Source: Acidobacteriota bacterium
GTDB lineage: Bacteria; Acidobacteriota; Terriglobia; Terriglobales; Acidobacteriaceae
DNA: 36,848 bases
Reading direction: 5' to 3'
Assembly (NCBI GenBank): GCA_003224855.1
Contig: QHZY01000024.1
Span: 1-36,848, forward strand
Part shown: positions 15,717 through 24,976 of the stretch, piece after piece
How positions within the stretch are numbered: position 1 is the first letter of the stretch
Layout of the letters: each line of letters starts with the position of its first letter
Translations under genes and position numbers: made by a program
The notes under the pieces: generated by a model
What the model was told of the DNA's origin: nothing
What the model saw: the letters and a program-made list of their open reading frames with translations, nothing else
Databases searched by the model: none

Positions 15717-16579
15717 TGCCGGAGATCAAGACGGTGGCCGTAATTGGCGCCGGCACCATGGGTAGAGGCATTGCGCATGTGGCCGCATTGGGTGGTTTTC
15801 GAACGATTCTGGAAGATTTGCTGCCAAATGCACTGCGCAAGGCGGAAAGCGATATCCGCGCCAACCTTGATAAAAGCGTCGAACTCGGGAAAGTTTCGGC
15901 TGATGACGCGCGCCAGGCCATGTCACGGATTGAGTATGCCGGTTCCGTGGAGCAGGCAGTGCGGGAAGCTGATCTGGTAATCGAGGCGGTCCCGGAGGAG
16001 ATGGAATCGAAAATCGAGATTTTTACACTGCTCGATAAGATCTGCCGGCCAGAAACGATTCTTGCTTCAAATACCTCATCTCTCAGTATCACGGAGATCG
16101 CCAGCGTCACTTATCGCGCGAAAAAGTGCCTGGGAATGCACTTCTTCAATCCCGTGCACAAGATGAAATTGCTCGAGATTGTAAAGGCGCTTGAAACCGA
16201 CGAGCAGACGGTCACTGCGGCTGCTGAAGTGGGCCGGCGCATGGGGAAAGAAGTGGTTGTGATCAAGGAGTCGCCCGGCTTCATCACCAGCCGCATCAAT
16301 GCCATGATTGGCAATGAAGCGTTTTACATGCTGCAGGAGGGAATTGCGTCCGCTTCAGACATCGACAAAGCCCTTAAACTGGGACTGAATCATCCCATGG
16401 GGCCGTTCGAATTGGTTGATCTCGTCGGTTTAGACACCCGGCTGCATATTCTCGAGTACCTTCACCGCACACTGGGAGATAAATACCGCCCCGCGCCGCT
16501 TCTGGTGCAGTACGTCAAGGCTGGACGTCTCGGGCGAAAATCAGGCCGCGGGGTGTACGAGTATCCAGCCTCGGCGTAG
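15716..16579 (+). CDS. 3-hydroxybutyryl-CoA / 3-hydroxyacyl-CoA dehydrogenase
   Basis: The protein has 287 residues, the usual length for the stand-alone enzyme. The NAD-binding Rossmann motif is GAGTMGRGIA (residues 11-20), followed by VIEAVPEEMESK. The catalytic His142 is in HFFNPVHKM, and the C-terminal domain has NHPMGPFELVDLVGLD and GRKSGRGVYEY. It oxidises (S)-3-hydroxyacyl-CoA to 3-oxoacyl-CoA in fatty acid or butanoate metabolism in the cytoplasm. The start GTG 15716 overlaps the stop of the small gene upstream. Chain-length preference cannot be told from sequence. Confidence 0.95.
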   Translation: MPEIKTVAVIGAGTMGRGIAHVAALGGFRTILEDLLPNALRKAESDIRANLDKSVELGKVSADDARQAMSRIEYAGSVEQAVREADLVIEAVPEEMESKIEIFTLLDKICRPETILASNTSSLSITEIASVTYRAKKCLGMHFFNPVHKMKLLEIVKALETDEQTVTAAAEVGRRMGKEVVVIKESPGFITSRINAMIGNEAFYMLQEGIASASDIDKALKLGLNHPMGPFELVDLVGLDTRLHILEYLHRTLGDKYRPAPLLVQYVKAGRLGRKSGRGVYEYPASA

Positions 16580-16597
16580 CTGCAGGCGTTGGCGTAT

Positions 16598-17662
16598 TTA
16601 TTTGTTGATGTCTTCCTTTGCTTCCAGGCGCCGAACAAGGGCGTCCATCTGCGTTTTGTATAACGAGGGCGCGTTTTCCGATGACAGTTTCATCAGCTTG
16701 ACCGCGTTGTCGTAGTCACCCTTCGCGCATGCCATGCGCGCTTCCTCATTGTGTATCAGCCAATGGTTTGGGTTCTTTTTGATGTTGGTGCGGAAAACCT
16801 GGAAGGCTTCGTCCTGTTTTCCTTGCGTCTGTAACTGACGGCCGTACCCATGCAGTTGCAGTGCGTTAGCCAGTTCGAGCGCCTTACCGCGAGCGGCAGC
16901 GGCATCATCTTTTCGCCCCATCGCGTCGAGTACCTGCGATTTGGTCATCAGGTTGTCAAAACGCTCTTCGGCCTGAATCGACTGATCCTCGTACTTTAAA
17001 GCGTCTTCCAGCCCGACTTTGTTGGTTACAAGATAGGTTGCCGCATCATCCCATCCAAACCATGAGTACTGCGCGAGCCCGCGAAGCTGATTGTGAAGAC
17101 TTGCCTGCACGACCTCATGAGTGTTCACGCCGATCTTCACCGACACTGCAAGCTTTTCCCACCGTAATGTCAGGACTGCAGAATCTGGTTTGGGATCATC
17201 GAATTCGTAGGTGAGAGCTTCATGCATTTCTCCCGCTTGCGGCTTAACAGTCACTCGCAGAGCGTCTTCCGACTGGTTGTAGGTGAAACTCCCCCAGGAA
17301 GTGTGGTTCTTCGAAAGAATAATGGTCCAGTCGTTCTCACTCGGAATCATGTGCAGGCCATATGTTCCGGGCGGCAACGCCTGGCCTTCAATGGTTACCG
17401 GATCACTGAAGGCGATGGTGGTGTTCTCGTTGGCGCCGGCACGCCAGACTTGTCCGTAGGGCACAACTTTGCCCCAGATGGGTCGGCCTTTCACCAGCGG
17501 CCGATGATAGTTGACCGTCACGTCAGTAATGCCGATTCGTTGCGTCAGCACCGAGTGCTGGCTGTCACGCGGCAGATCGAGGATAAAAGACTGTGCTTGC
17601 GCGAGCGGCGAAGACAACGCTGCAGCAAGGATCAACAAAACAAGCCAACTCTGTTTGTGCAC
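16598..17662 (-). CDS. Exported DUF2911 protein with C-terminal TPRs
   Basis: The start is GTG 17662, with GGAGG 7 bases upstream, giving 354 residues. The signal peptide (SWLVLLILAAALSSPLAQAQ) ends near residue 24. The DUF2911 domain follows, with its typical VTVNYHRPLVKGRPIWG, GQVWRAGANENTTIAFSDPV and PPGTYGLHMIP motifs. From about residue 230 TPR-like helices follow (RGKALELANALQLHGYG, NPNHWLIHNEEARMACAKGD). The function of DUF2911 is unknown; it is common in Acidobacteria and Bacteroidetes. The gene is convergent with the dehydrogenase gene, 18 bases apart. Confidence 0.88.
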   Translation of the reverse strand: MHKQSWLVLLILAAALSSPLAQAQSFILDLPRDSQHSVLTQRIGITDVTVNYHRPLVKGRPIWGKVVPYGQVWRAGANENTTIAFSDPVTIEGQALPPGTYGLHMIPSENDWTIILSKNHTSWGSFTYNQSEDALRVTVKPQAGEMHEALTYEFDDPKPDSAVLTLRWEKLAVSVKIGVNTHEVVQASLHNQLRGLAQYSWFGWDDAATYLVTNKVGLEDALKYEDQSIQAEERFDNLMTKSQVLDAMGRKDDAAAARGKALELANALQLHGYGRQLQTQGKQDEAFQVFRTNIKKNPNHWLIHNEEARMACAKGDYDNAVKLMKLSSENAPSLYKTQMDALVRRLEAKEDINK

Positions 17663-17866
17663 GGCGCAACCTCCATTGCGGGCAGAATTTGTAGGCGAGA
17701 GAAGCAAACGCGCCGAGCGATTTAGACGCAACTCTGGTTACGCGGTTAGCGGCTACCCAGATGCCCGATTGCCAGTCTATTGGGAAGGAATAACATTGCT
17801 GGAACCAATGATCCGGTACATTCGTATAGATATTGACGGCATGTAGAGCCTTCGGCGCGTCCGAAA

Positions 17867-19114
17867 ATGGGTACATTGATCGAGATCGTCCGTCAGTCGG
17901 TGGCGACCCTTTGGGCGCACAAGATGCGATCGTTCCTCACCATGTTCGGAATCGCATGGGGAGTGGGTTCGCTACTTCTGCTGGTGGGGCTCGGCGAAGG
18001 TTTTCGAAGCGGGCAGGAACGGCAGTTGGCCAATCTGGGACGCGACATCATGTTCGTGTTTCCCGGGCGAATTCCGGCGGTGGAAGGCATCCTGCAATCG
18101 GGCCAGAAGTATCACTTCACATACGACGATTACCTGGCGATCCGCGATCATGCGCGCACCCTGCGCTCGGTGTCGCCCGTGATCAATCGGGAAGATATCC
18201 GCGCCGTCAGCGATTACGGGTCCACCAACGGACAAGTCTTTGGTGTCGATCCCATCTACAACGAGATCCGCAATGTGCCGCTGCAGGCCGGGCGTTGGAT
18301 GAACCAGGAGGATAATGGCGAAGTTCGTCGGGTTGCGGTGGTCGGCTGGGAACTGCTGAAGAATGTGTTTCCTGGAAGGCCGGCGGTAGGCTCGACACTT
18401 CTGCTGAATGGCGTTCGTTTCGATGTAATCGGGGTTTTGTCGAAGGTAGGGCAGGACGGAAACAATGGCACCAACGCCCGAATCTTCGTCCCCGTGCAAA
18501 CCATGCTGAACCTGTTTCCATTAAAAGAAGCGAACTCAGAACGGGCCCTTTCCTTCATCAACTACCGGCCTTTGAACAAAGAAGAGCATTTGCGTTCGAA
18601 AGCAGAAGTTCATGGCATCATCGCGAATCGGCACGGTTTCGATCCTAAGCTGGACGATGCATTCGAGGATTGGGACACGATCGAGAATTCGCAGCGGGTG
18701 GGCCGCATCTTTGACGCGATGGATTATTTTCTCGGTGTTGTCGGCCTGGTAACCCTGGCCCTGGGCGCCATCGGCGTGATCAATATCATGCAGGTTTCTG
18801 TGGCCGAGAGGACGCGTGAAATCGGTTTGCGAAAGGCTTTAGGGGCTACTTACAGGAATATCCTCACCCAGTTCTTTGTGGAAGGCGCATTTCTTACGCT
18901 GTTAAGCGGCGGCATCGGTCTGGCCATCTCCATCGCGTTTGTCACAATTCTGGCGCAACTGCCGGCGCCGGAGGGCTTTGACACGCCGCGTATTGTTCCT
19001 ACGTCTGCCGTGGGCGCAATTCTGTGCCTCGCTACGGCTGGTATCCTGGCCGGCCTTTATCCTGCGCGGCAAGCTGCAGTCATGGCGCCTGTAGAAGCGC
19101 TGAGGCAGGAATAG
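17867..19114 (+). CDS. MacB-like ABC transporter permease (first of a pair)
   Basis: The protein has 415 residues. It has the MacB/FtsX permease plan: one N-terminal membrane helix (RSFLTMFGIAWGVGSLLLLVG), a large periplasmic domain (about 45-280) and three C-terminal helices with the conserved VAERTREIGLRKALGA motif and GLYPARQAAVMAPVEALRQE end. Such permeases work with an ATPase and often a TolC-linked adaptor, moving substrates or signals at the outer face of the inner membrane. No ATPase or adaptor gene is in this window. The start ATG 17867 has no clear Shine-Dalgarno sequence. It lies 2 bases from the second permease gene. Confidence 0.93.
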   Translation: MGTLIEIVRQSVATLWAHKMRSFLTMFGIAWGVGSLLLLVGLGEGFRSGQERQLANLGRDIMFVFPGRIPAVEGILQSGQKYHFTYDDYLAIRDHARTLRSVSPVINREDIRAVSDYGSTNGQVFGVDPIYNEIRNVPLQAGRWMNQEDNGEVRRVAVVGWELLKNVFPGRPAVGSTLLLNGVRFDVIGVLSKVGQDGNNGTNARIFVPVQTMLNLFPLKEANSERALSFINYRPLNKEEHLRSKAEVHGIIANRHGFDPKLDDAFEDWDTIENSQRVGRIFDAMDYFLGVVGLVTLALGAIGVINIMQVSVAERTREIGLRKALGATYRNILTQFFVEGAFLTLLSGGIGLAISIAFVTILAQLPAPEGFDTPRIVPTSAVGAILCLATAGILAGLYPARQAAVMAPVEALRQE

Positions 19115-19116
19115 CC

Positions 19117-20355
19117 ATGCTGCGAGATCTGGGCGAACAGGCGTACGAAGCGCTGCGCCACAATCGCAAGCGCAGCGTGCTGACTATGCTCGGCATGGCA
19201 TGGGGAATCGCGACCGTTGTGCTGCTGCTTGCGTATGGCGCCGGTTTTGAAAAAGGGGTGTGGGCTGCCTTCCGATCTTTTGGTACGAATCTGATGTTTG
19301 CATTCCCAGGCCGGACTTCTCAGCAAGCAGGCGGAACCAAAGCCGGCAGCGAAGTTAAACTGACTGTGAATGATCTTGAATGGGTGAGAGCGGAAGTGCC
19401 GCTGCTGAAGCGTATGTCGCCGGAGGTGACTAAACAGTGCGCGGTTGCCTACGGCACCAGAAGCGCCAATTATGGGGTGAGCGGAGTTTACGCGAATTAC
19501 CCGCGCATGCGGCGGATGGATTTCGACGACGGCGGCTCTTTCAGTGAAGCTGATGACTATACGCATACTCGTGTGGCTTTCATCGGGTCCGACGTGCGTA
19601 AGAAATTGTTTTCCGGCCAGGACGCACTCGGGCAGCAGATTCGCATTGATGGTATTTCCTACGAAGTTGTAGGCGTGTTAAGACATGTGATCAATAACGG
19701 CGACGATAATCTGAATGCGCACGTGTACGTGCCGTTCAGCGCCATGAGCGATATAAAAGATACTTATTACTTAAGCGCGATTGTTTTGGAATACGAGGGT
19801 GATCACGAAAAAGTAGTCACGGCGCTGCGCAACTCCATGGCATACCATCACAATTTCGATCCCAAGGATAAGCGCGCGGTCTTTATCTTTGACGTGTTCG
19901 CAGATCTGCTCGATCTCCACGTGATTACTACCGGGATCAAAATTCTTCTGGGCTTTATTGGATTGCTGACGCTCGGCATCGGTGGGGTTGGCCTGATGAA
20001 CGTAATGCTGGTAGCCGTTACTCAGAGGACGCGGGAAATCGGGGTGGAAAAGGCTTTAGGCGCACTTGGCTGGCACATTCTGTTCCAATTCCTTGCCGAA
20101 GCGCTGGTCATTACGGCCCTGGGCGGGCTGCTCGGGGTCGCATTGGCCTATTTGGTTTCATGGACTGTGCCATCTCTTACGTTATGGAGTGCATTCCAAG
20201 AGAATGCAAGCGAGGGCGACATCCATCTGGCAATTGATTCGGCGACTCTGCTTTGGTCAACTGCGATCCTTAGTTTTGTAGGTATCGTGAGCGGCATGCT
20301 GCCCGCGATTAAGGCTGCAAGGCTGAATCCAATCGAGGCTCTTCGTTATGAATAA
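19117..20355 (+). CDS. MacB-like ABC transporter permease (second of a pair)
   Basis: ATG 19117 is preceded by AGGA at 6 bases and lies 2 bases after the previous stop; a longer frame from 19024 inside the first permease has no support. The protein has 412 residues with the same plan: helix 1 in SVLTMLGMAWGIATVVLLLAYG, a periplasmic domain, then helices with VTQRTREIGVEKALGALGWH and a PAIKAARLNPIEALRYE end. Its match to the first copy in motifs and gene order suggests that the two form a heterodimer. The stop overlaps the start of the cytochrome P460 gene by 8 bases, so expression is probably linked. Confidence 0.93.
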   Translation: MLRDLGEQAYEALRHNRKRSVLTMLGMAWGIATVVLLLAYGAGFEKGVWAAFRSFGTNLMFAFPGRTSQQAGGTKAGSEVKLTVNDLEWVRAEVPLLKRMSPEVTKQCAVAYGTRSANYGVSGVYANYPRMRRMDFDDGGSFSEADDYTHTRVAFIGSDVRKKLFSGQDALGQQIRIDGISYEVVGVLRHVINNGDDNLNAHVYVPFSAMSDIKDTYYLSAIVLEYEGDHEKVVTALRNSMAYHHNFDPKDKRAVFIFDVFADLLDLHVITTGIKILLGFIGLLTLGIGGVGLMNVMLVAVTQRTREIGVEKALGALGWHILFQFLAEALVITALGGLLGVALAYLVSWTVPSLTLWSAFQENASEGDIHLAIDSATLLWSTAILSFVGIVSGMLPAIKAARLNPIEALRYE

Positions 20356-20977
20356 GGCTTACATGAGAGTGAATACTCTGTTAAGAATCGCTGGGGTGTT
20401 GCTCGTATCGGTTTGCATGATAAGCCTGCTCGCATTTCGGCAACCCGCCGGCGCACCGAACGTCGGTCCAGAATATTCAAGCGACGGTCAACTCAGGATG
20501 CCCGACAATTATCGCGAGTGGATATATCTGAGCTCTGGATTCGATATGAGCTATGTCCCCAACCAGGCGGCCGGTCATCACATGTTTGATAACGTGTTCG
20601 TGAACCCTGCAGCGTATAAGATCTTTCAGCAAACCGGGTCATGGCCAGACAAAACAGTTTTTGTGCTGGAGATTCGAGAGGCGCAGGCAAAGGGCTCCAT
20701 CAATCAGAGCGGGAACTATCAGGGCACGGATGTGATGGGCTACGACATTCACGTGAAAGACGAAACGCACTTCCAGGGCAAGTGGGCGTTCTTCAATTTC
20801 AACAGTGGCGAGAAAACATCAAAGATGATCCCGCAATCGGCGGACTGTTACAGTTGCCACGCCGCGCACGCGGCCGTAGATACAACCTTCGTGCAGTTCT
20901 ACCCGACGCTGCTGCCAATTGCCAAGGCGAAAGGCACTCTCAGTGCTGCGTATCAGAAAGAAACTGCAGGCAAGTAG
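20348..20977 (+). CDS. Cytochrome P460-family c-type heme protein
   Basis: The protein has 209 residues. A signal anchor or signal peptide covers about residues 10-30 (LLRIAGVLLVSVCMISLLAF). The mature part shows MPDNYREWIYLSSGFDMSYVP and ends with a CYSCH heme motif (Cys167, Cys170, His171) followed by VDTTFVQFYPTL, the usual cytochrome P460 layout. Cytochrome P460 enzymes oxidise hydroxylamine or nitric oxide in the periplasm using a heme with a Lys cross-link; many relatives have unknown substrates. The start was set at ATG 20348, which overlaps the permease stop; ATG 20363 (MRVNT) is an alternative. Confidence 0.88.
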   Translation: MNKAYMRVNTLLRIAGVLLVSVCMISLLAFRQPAGAPNVGPEYSSDGQLRMPDNYREWIYLSSGFDMSYVPNQAAGHHMFDNVFVNPAAYKIFQQTGSWPDKTVFVLEIREAQAKGSINQSGNYQGTDVMGYDIHVKDETHFQGKWAFFNFNSGEKTSKMIPQSADCYSCHAAHAAVDTTFVQFYPTLLPIAKAKGTLSAAYQKETAGK

Positions 20978-20996
20978 TTCTAGATAGAATGGAGTC

Positions 20997-21299
20997 GTGA
21001 ATTCCGCCACGAATTCGCGGCTCGACCGCGTGAAATCCCAGCTCAACTTGTACGAGCATCCTTTGCTGGATTTTTCCGCTCGCCCTAAGGCGGACGCGGT
21101 AGAAGTTCTAATCCAGTTCAGAAATCCGCCGGTTCCGGTCCACATCTACATCTTTGAGCTTCATCCTCGCGATCTCGACCATCCGCAGTTCGAGTGGACG
21201 TTCCAGCGCCAGCTTTATGACTGCCTGCACGATTACCTGGTTGAAATGTTTATCCGCACGCCTCAGGACATGAAGGAACGGCGGCAGCGGGAACCGTGA
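20997..21299 (+). CDS. Conserved hypothetical protein of 100 residues
   Basis: The frame starts at GTG 20997, with GGAG two bases ahead, and its TGA stop overlaps the GTG start of the next gene (GTGA). That coupling argues for a real gene. The product is cytoplasmic, with YEHPLLDFSARPKADAVEVL and PVPVHIYIFELHPRDLDHPQ segments and a helical end. I do not recognise a named family, but linkage to the MidA-like methyltransferase suggests a joint role. Confidence 0.7.
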   Translation: MNSATNSRLDRVKSQLNLYEHPLLDFSARPKADAVEVLIQFRNPPVPVHIYIFELHPRDLDHPQFEWTFQRQLYDCLHDYLVEMFIRTPQDMKERRQREP

Positions 21300-22573
21300 G
21301 TCTACTCGACAAGATCGCGGGTGAAATCCACGAGCGCGGGCCCATTCCTTTCTCCCGCTACATGGAAATGTGCCTCTACCAACCAGAGTCGGGGTTTTAC
21401 TCGCGCGACGTTGAACGGTTTGGCAAGGCAGGGGACTTTTATACGTCAAGTGATGTCCACGCGTTGTTCGGACGTTTGGTGGCGCGGCAGTTCGAGGAAA
21501 TGTGGCGCGTACTGGGGAGGCCGCAACCAATCGAGATTCTCGAATTGGGGCCGGGCCGAGGCCTGTTTGCGTGCGACGTGCTGGAGTGGTCGCAAAAGAA
21601 GTATCCGGAATTTTATGAGGCGATGCATTATTCGCTGTGTGAAAGGTCGGAGGCTCTGCGCACACGCCTGCTTTCAATCCTCAACCAGCACCTTGAATCC
21701 GGGAAAGTGTCAATCGGCAGTGCATCGCCAGCGCTCGCGACCGATTCAAAGAGCGCTGATTCAGGAAGTAACGGAGGGGAGGGCACGACTTCAGTCGTGC
21801 CAAACGGAGTAGAGATAACCAGGGCTTTAGTCCCTGAGGTCCCGATTATCGTTTTTGCCAACGAGTTCTTTGACGCACTCCCAGTTGAAATACTCAGTCA
21901 CAAAGGCAAACTGTTTGTGTACTTCTGCAACGGCCATTTTACTGAATGCTGGAAAGACCCATCCCGGGCAGAACTCGATCTATTAGAACACTACAGCGTG
22001 CCTCCTGAACCGGGCGAGCGTCTTGAAATCTCCCTTCCGGCACAGCTCTATATGCAAGAGATCGCGCGAATTGTCCAGCGAGGATTTGCGCTGGTTATAG
22101 ATTACGGCTACACGCGGGAGCAGCAACTCGCTGGCCGGCACCGTGGAACGCTGATGAGCTTTCGCCAGCACGCCGCGATTACTAACCCCTATCAGGCGGC
22201 GGGCGAGCAAGACATCACTGCGCACGTGAACTTTACCGCTCTGGGTGCGGCGGCCGAGCGCGGAGGGATGCTGGTCCAACCATTAATTACGCAATCGCAA
22301 TTTTTGCTCGGGATCGGGGAAGCCAACCAGTTTGCGGATGCATTCGAAGAGTGCGCCGCGCCACAAGAGCGCGCCAAAGTCGCACTTCAACTCAAGCACC
22401 TGATCACTCCGGCGGGAATGGGCGAGAGTTTTCATGTGATGCTGGCCAGCAAAGGTTTAGATTCGTCTGTGGTTACCAATCTGAGTGGGACGAGCTTCGG
22501 AAAGAGAACGGTTGCCGCTATGAACCCGTCATCTTCTCCGGCCGCACCAGTTGATCAAACTCTTCAGCGCTGA
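21296..22573 (+). CDS. MidA/NDUFAF7-family SAM-dependent methyltransferase, with inserted segment
   Basis: The protein has 425 residues from GTG 21296. It starts with [20 protein letters not shown] and [20 protein letters not shown], which mark the MidA/NDUFAF7 family. The S-adenosylmethionine site is [11 protein letters not shown], and [13 protein letters not shown] and [12 protein letters not shown] follow as in the family. In mitochondria the relative methylates an arginine of complex I subunit NDUFS2; the bacterial role is not settled. Between the Rossmann part and FANEFFD an extra stretch of about 40 residues ([15 protein letters not shown] to TRALVPEV) comes from palindromic repeats. 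The C-terminus runs about 20 residues past the usual end and overlaps the fumC gene on the other strand by 56 bases. Confidence 0.9.
   Translation: MSLLDKIAGEIHERGPIPFSRYMEMCLYQPESGFYSRDVERFGKAGDFYTSSDVHALFGRLVARQFEEMWRVLGRPQPIEILELGPGRGLFACDVLEWSQKKYPEFYEAMHYSLCERSEALRTRLLSILNQHLESGKVSIGSASPALATDSKSADSGSNGGEGTTSVVPNGVEITRALVPEVPIIVFANEFFDALPVEILSHKGKLFVYFCNGHFTECWKDPSRAELDLLEHYSVPPEPGERLEISLPAQLYMQEIARIVQRGFALVIDYGYTREQQLAGRHRGTLMSFRQHAAITNPYQAAGEQDITAHVNFTALGAAAERGGMLVQPLITQSQFLLGIGEANQFADAFEECAAPQERAKVALQLKHLITPAGMGESFHVMLASKGLDSSVVTNLSGTSFGKRTVAAMNPSSSPAAPVDQTLQR
21730..21839. repeat. Palindromic repeat cluster inserted in frame in a coding gene
   Basis: Three inverted repeats follow one another. 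AGCGCTC (21730-21736) pairs with GAGCGCT (21751-21757). GGCACGACT (21782-21790) pairs perfectly with AGTCGTGCC (21793-21801) around TC. An imperfect hairpin ACCAGGG (21818-21824) pairs with CCCTGAGGT (21831-21839), with TTTA in its loop. The pairing of a GGCACGAC-type palindrome with an AGGGCT-type palindrome resembles dispersed intergenic repeats that I recall from Terriglobia genomes. Here it is translated in frame within the MidA-like gene. Confidence 0.7.
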
Positions 22574-23909
22574 GATAGCCAAGCTTCAGCGCTGCCTCGC
22601 GCAGGCTGCTATGTTCGACGTGCGCAGTATGCGCGATCTTTGCCGCTTTGTCGTAGCCGATTTTCGGTGCCAGGGCGGTGACCAGCATAAGCGATCGGCC
22701 CAGGTTCGCTTTTACATTGGCGCGATTGACCTCCATGCCTTTGATCATGTACTCGACGTAACCATGACACGCATCAGAGATCAAAGTCACCGAGTGCAGA
22801 AAGTTGTAGATGATCACCGGTTTGTACACGTTCAATTGAAAATTCCCTTGTGATCCTGCAAACCCAACCGCAGCTGTCGCTCCGTGGACCTGCACACAAA
22901 CCATGGTCATAGCTTCGCACTGGGTAGGATTCACTTTGCCGGGCATGATAGAAGACCCAGGCTCGTTTTCAGGGATGATGAGTTCTCCCAGCCCGGAGCG
23001 CGGTCCCGAAGCCAACCAACGGATGTCATTAGATATCTTCATGAATGACGCGCCCAGTGTCTCCAGCGCGCCCTGCGCAAAAACAAGTTCATCATGGGCA
23101 GACAGGGCGGCGAACTTGTTTGGGTGCGAGCGGAACGGGAGACCTGTGAGCTCGGCAATTTTGGCTGCAGTTCGTTCCGCAAACTCCGGATGAGCATTCA
23201 AGCCCGTTCCGACTGCGGTACCGCCAATGGCGAGGTCATAGAGTCCATCCAGAGTTTCTTCCATGCGCCGGACATCCCGGTCCAACAAGCTTGCCCAGCC
23301 ACCAAATTCCTGGCCAAAAGTTAGCGGAACGGCATCCTGCAAATGCGTGCGACCAATCTTCACCACATCATGGAACTCTTTCGCCTTGGCGGCAATCGCG
23401 TCGCGTACATTCTTAACTGCAGGGATCAGAGCGTTCTTTACTCGGTCGGCTGCCGCAATATGCATTGCGGTCGGGAAAGTGTCATTGGACGACTGCGACA
23501 TGTTGACGTCATCATTGGGATGGACAGGATTTTTCGATCCCATCTCGCCCCCAGCGAGTTCGATGGCCCGGTTCGAGATGACCTCGTTGACGTTCATGTT
23601 GGTCTGCGTGCCGCTACCGGTCTGCCAGATGCGAAGAGGGAACTGATCATTCAGCTTGCCCGCGATGACCTCATCGGCGGCCTGCACAATGAGCCGGACT
23701 TTTTCTGCCGACAACTTGCCCAGTTCCTGGTTCACCAGCGCGCAGGCTTTCTTCAGGATGCCAAAGGCGCGAATGAGTTCGGGGGGCATGGTGTCACGGC
23801 CGATATTGAAATGATGCAGTGATCGCTGGGTCTGGGCGCCCCAATAGACGTGCTGTGGAACCTCAATCTTGCCCATGCTGTCGGATTCGGTGCGGGTCTT
23901 GGCGGACAT
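22518..23909 (-). CDS. fumC: Class II fumarate hydratase
   Basis: The protein has 463 residues, the usual length of the class II enzyme. Signatures are [20 protein letters not shown], the [11 protein letters not shown] segment (140-150), [17 protein letters not shown] and the flexible loop [17 protein letters not shown] with Ser319 and Ser320. It hydrates fumarate to L-malate in the citric acid cycle, needs no iron, and acts as a cytoplasmic tetramer. The start is ATG 23909 by alignment with the family start, although no strong Shine-Dalgarno sequence is seen. Its last codons overlap the end of the methyltransferase gene on the other strand. Confidence 0.97.
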   Translation of the reverse strand: MSAKTRTESDSMGKIEVPQHVYWGAQTQRSLHHFNIGRDTMPPELIRAFGILKKACALVNQELGKLSAEKVRLIVQAADEVIAGKLNDQFPLRIWQTGSGTQTNMNVNEVISNRAIELAGGEMGSKNPVHPNDDVNMSQSSNDTFPTAMHIAAADRVKNALIPAVKNVRDAIAAKAKEFHDVVKIGRTHLQDAVPLTFGQEFGGWASLLDRDVRRMEETLDGLYDLAIGGTAVGTGLNAHPEFAERTAAKIAELTGLPFRSHPNKFAALSAHDELVFAQGALETLGASFMKISNDIRWLASGPRSGLGELIIPENEPGSSIMPGKVNPTQCEAMTMVCVQVHGATAAVGFAGSQGNFQLNVYKPVIIYNFLHSVTLISDACHGYVEYMIKGMEVNRANVKANLGRSLMLVTALAPKIGYDKAAKIAHTAHVEHSSLREAALKLGYLSAEEFDQLVRPEKMTGS

Positions 23910-23937
23910 ATCGGTGAGTAGTTTATAGCGGCCGCGT

Positions 23938-23966
23938 CTGCGAGATCACGTTTCTAAGGATATAAT
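23938..23966 (+). promoter_or_regulatory. Possible promoter for the quinone oxidoreductase gene
   Basis: A perfect TATAAT stands at 23961-23966, and CTGCGA lies 17 bases before it as a poor -35. It points toward the gene starting at 24008, which would have an untranslated leader of roughly 35 bases. Confidence 0.4.
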
Positions 23967-24007
23967 TTCGCCCGCAGATGGGTTTACGAGGTCCTGAACC
24001 ATAAGTC

Positions 24008-24976
24008 ATGAGAGCAATTCAGGTAAAACAGACCGGCGGCCCGGAGGTTCTGGAACTGGTTGATCTTCCAGTTCCACAGCCGAAGCCGAATGAGGCAGTC
24101 GTCAAGCTAGCCGCCAGCGGTGTCAACTTCATCGACGTCAACCTGCGGGAAGGTCGATACAAAGCGCCCCTGCCATTCGTCGCGGGGCAGGAGGGCGCGG
24201 GGGTGATTACATCGGTCGGAGCCGATGTGAGAACCGCGCAGGTGGGCGACCGGGTTGCCTGGAGCGGCATACTGGGTTCCTATGCCGAGTACGTGACCGG
24301 TGCCGCCGATGCGTTGGTGCCGGTTCCCGATAGGGTTAACGATCAAAGCGCTGCTGCTGCATTACTGCAGGGCATGACCGCCCATTATCTCTGCTATGAC
24401 ACCTACAAGCTTAAAGCGGGTGAAACTGCGCTGGTTCACGCCGCTGCTGGTGGGGTTGGGCTTCTGCTGGTTCAGATGGCACATAATCTCGGGGCCAGAG
24501 TGATCGGCACGGTTTCGACCGAAGAAAAAGCCCAGCTCGCACGCGATGCAGGTGCGGATGAAATAATTCTTTACACCCAGGCTGATTTTGAAGCGGAAAC
24601 CAAACGGCTGAACAATGGAAAGGGTGTAGACGTGGTTTACGACGGAGTTGGCAAGGCGACCTTCGAGAAAAGCATGAACGTGTTGCGACCGCGCGGCATG
24701 CTGGTGCTATACGGGGCATCCAGCGGGCCAGTGCCTCCGGTCGATCCCAGCACTCTGGCACAAAAGGGATCGCTGTATATGGCCAGAACTACTCTCGCCC
24801 ACTTCACCGCTACGCGAGAAGAATTGCTGGCGCGCTCCGGCGCGGTGTTTGGGATGATTGCCGCAGGAAAATTGAAGCTGCGTATCGCCCACCTTTACAA
24901 GCTGCAGGACGCGCAAGCGGCGCACCGTGATTTGGAAGCTCGGAAGACGACCGGAAAGCTGTTACTGGTGCCGTGA
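24008..24976 (+). CDS. NADPH:quinone oxidoreductase (zeta-crystallin-like, MDR family)
   Basis: The protein has 322 residues of the zinc-free medium-chain dehydrogenase/reductase group. Signs are MRAIQVKQTGGPEVLELVD, LPFVAGQEGAGVITSVG, LLQGMTAHYL and the NADPH site HAAAGGVGLLLVQMA. The zinc-binding cysteines of alcohol dehydrogenases are absent. The enzyme passes electrons from NADPH to quinones in the cytoplasm. The ATG 24008 start is well supported by homology; GAGGT sits about 15 bases upstream, further than usual. It diverges from fumC across 98 bases. Confidence 0.95.
   Translation: MRAIQVKQTGGPEVLELVDLPVPQPKPNEAVVKLAASGVNFIDVNLREGRYKAPLPFVAGQEGAGVITSVGADVRTAQVGDRVAWSGILGSYAEYVTGAADALVPVPDRVNDQSAAAALLQGMTAHYLCYDTYKLKAGETALVHAAAGGVGLLLVQMAHNLGARVIGTVSTEEKAQLARDAGADEIILYTQADFEAETKRLNNGKGVDVVYDGVGKATFEKSMNVLRPRGMLVLYGASSGPVPPVDPSTLAQKGSLYMARTTLAHFTATREELLARSGAVFGMIAAGKLKLRIAHLYKLQDAQAAHRDLEARKTTGKLLLVP

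Noticed and set aside
17796-17830. Promoter before the MacB-like permease pair (TTGCTG and TATAGA)
   Set aside because: The two boxes are 23 bases apart, too far for a sigma-70 promoter, and no better pair was found.
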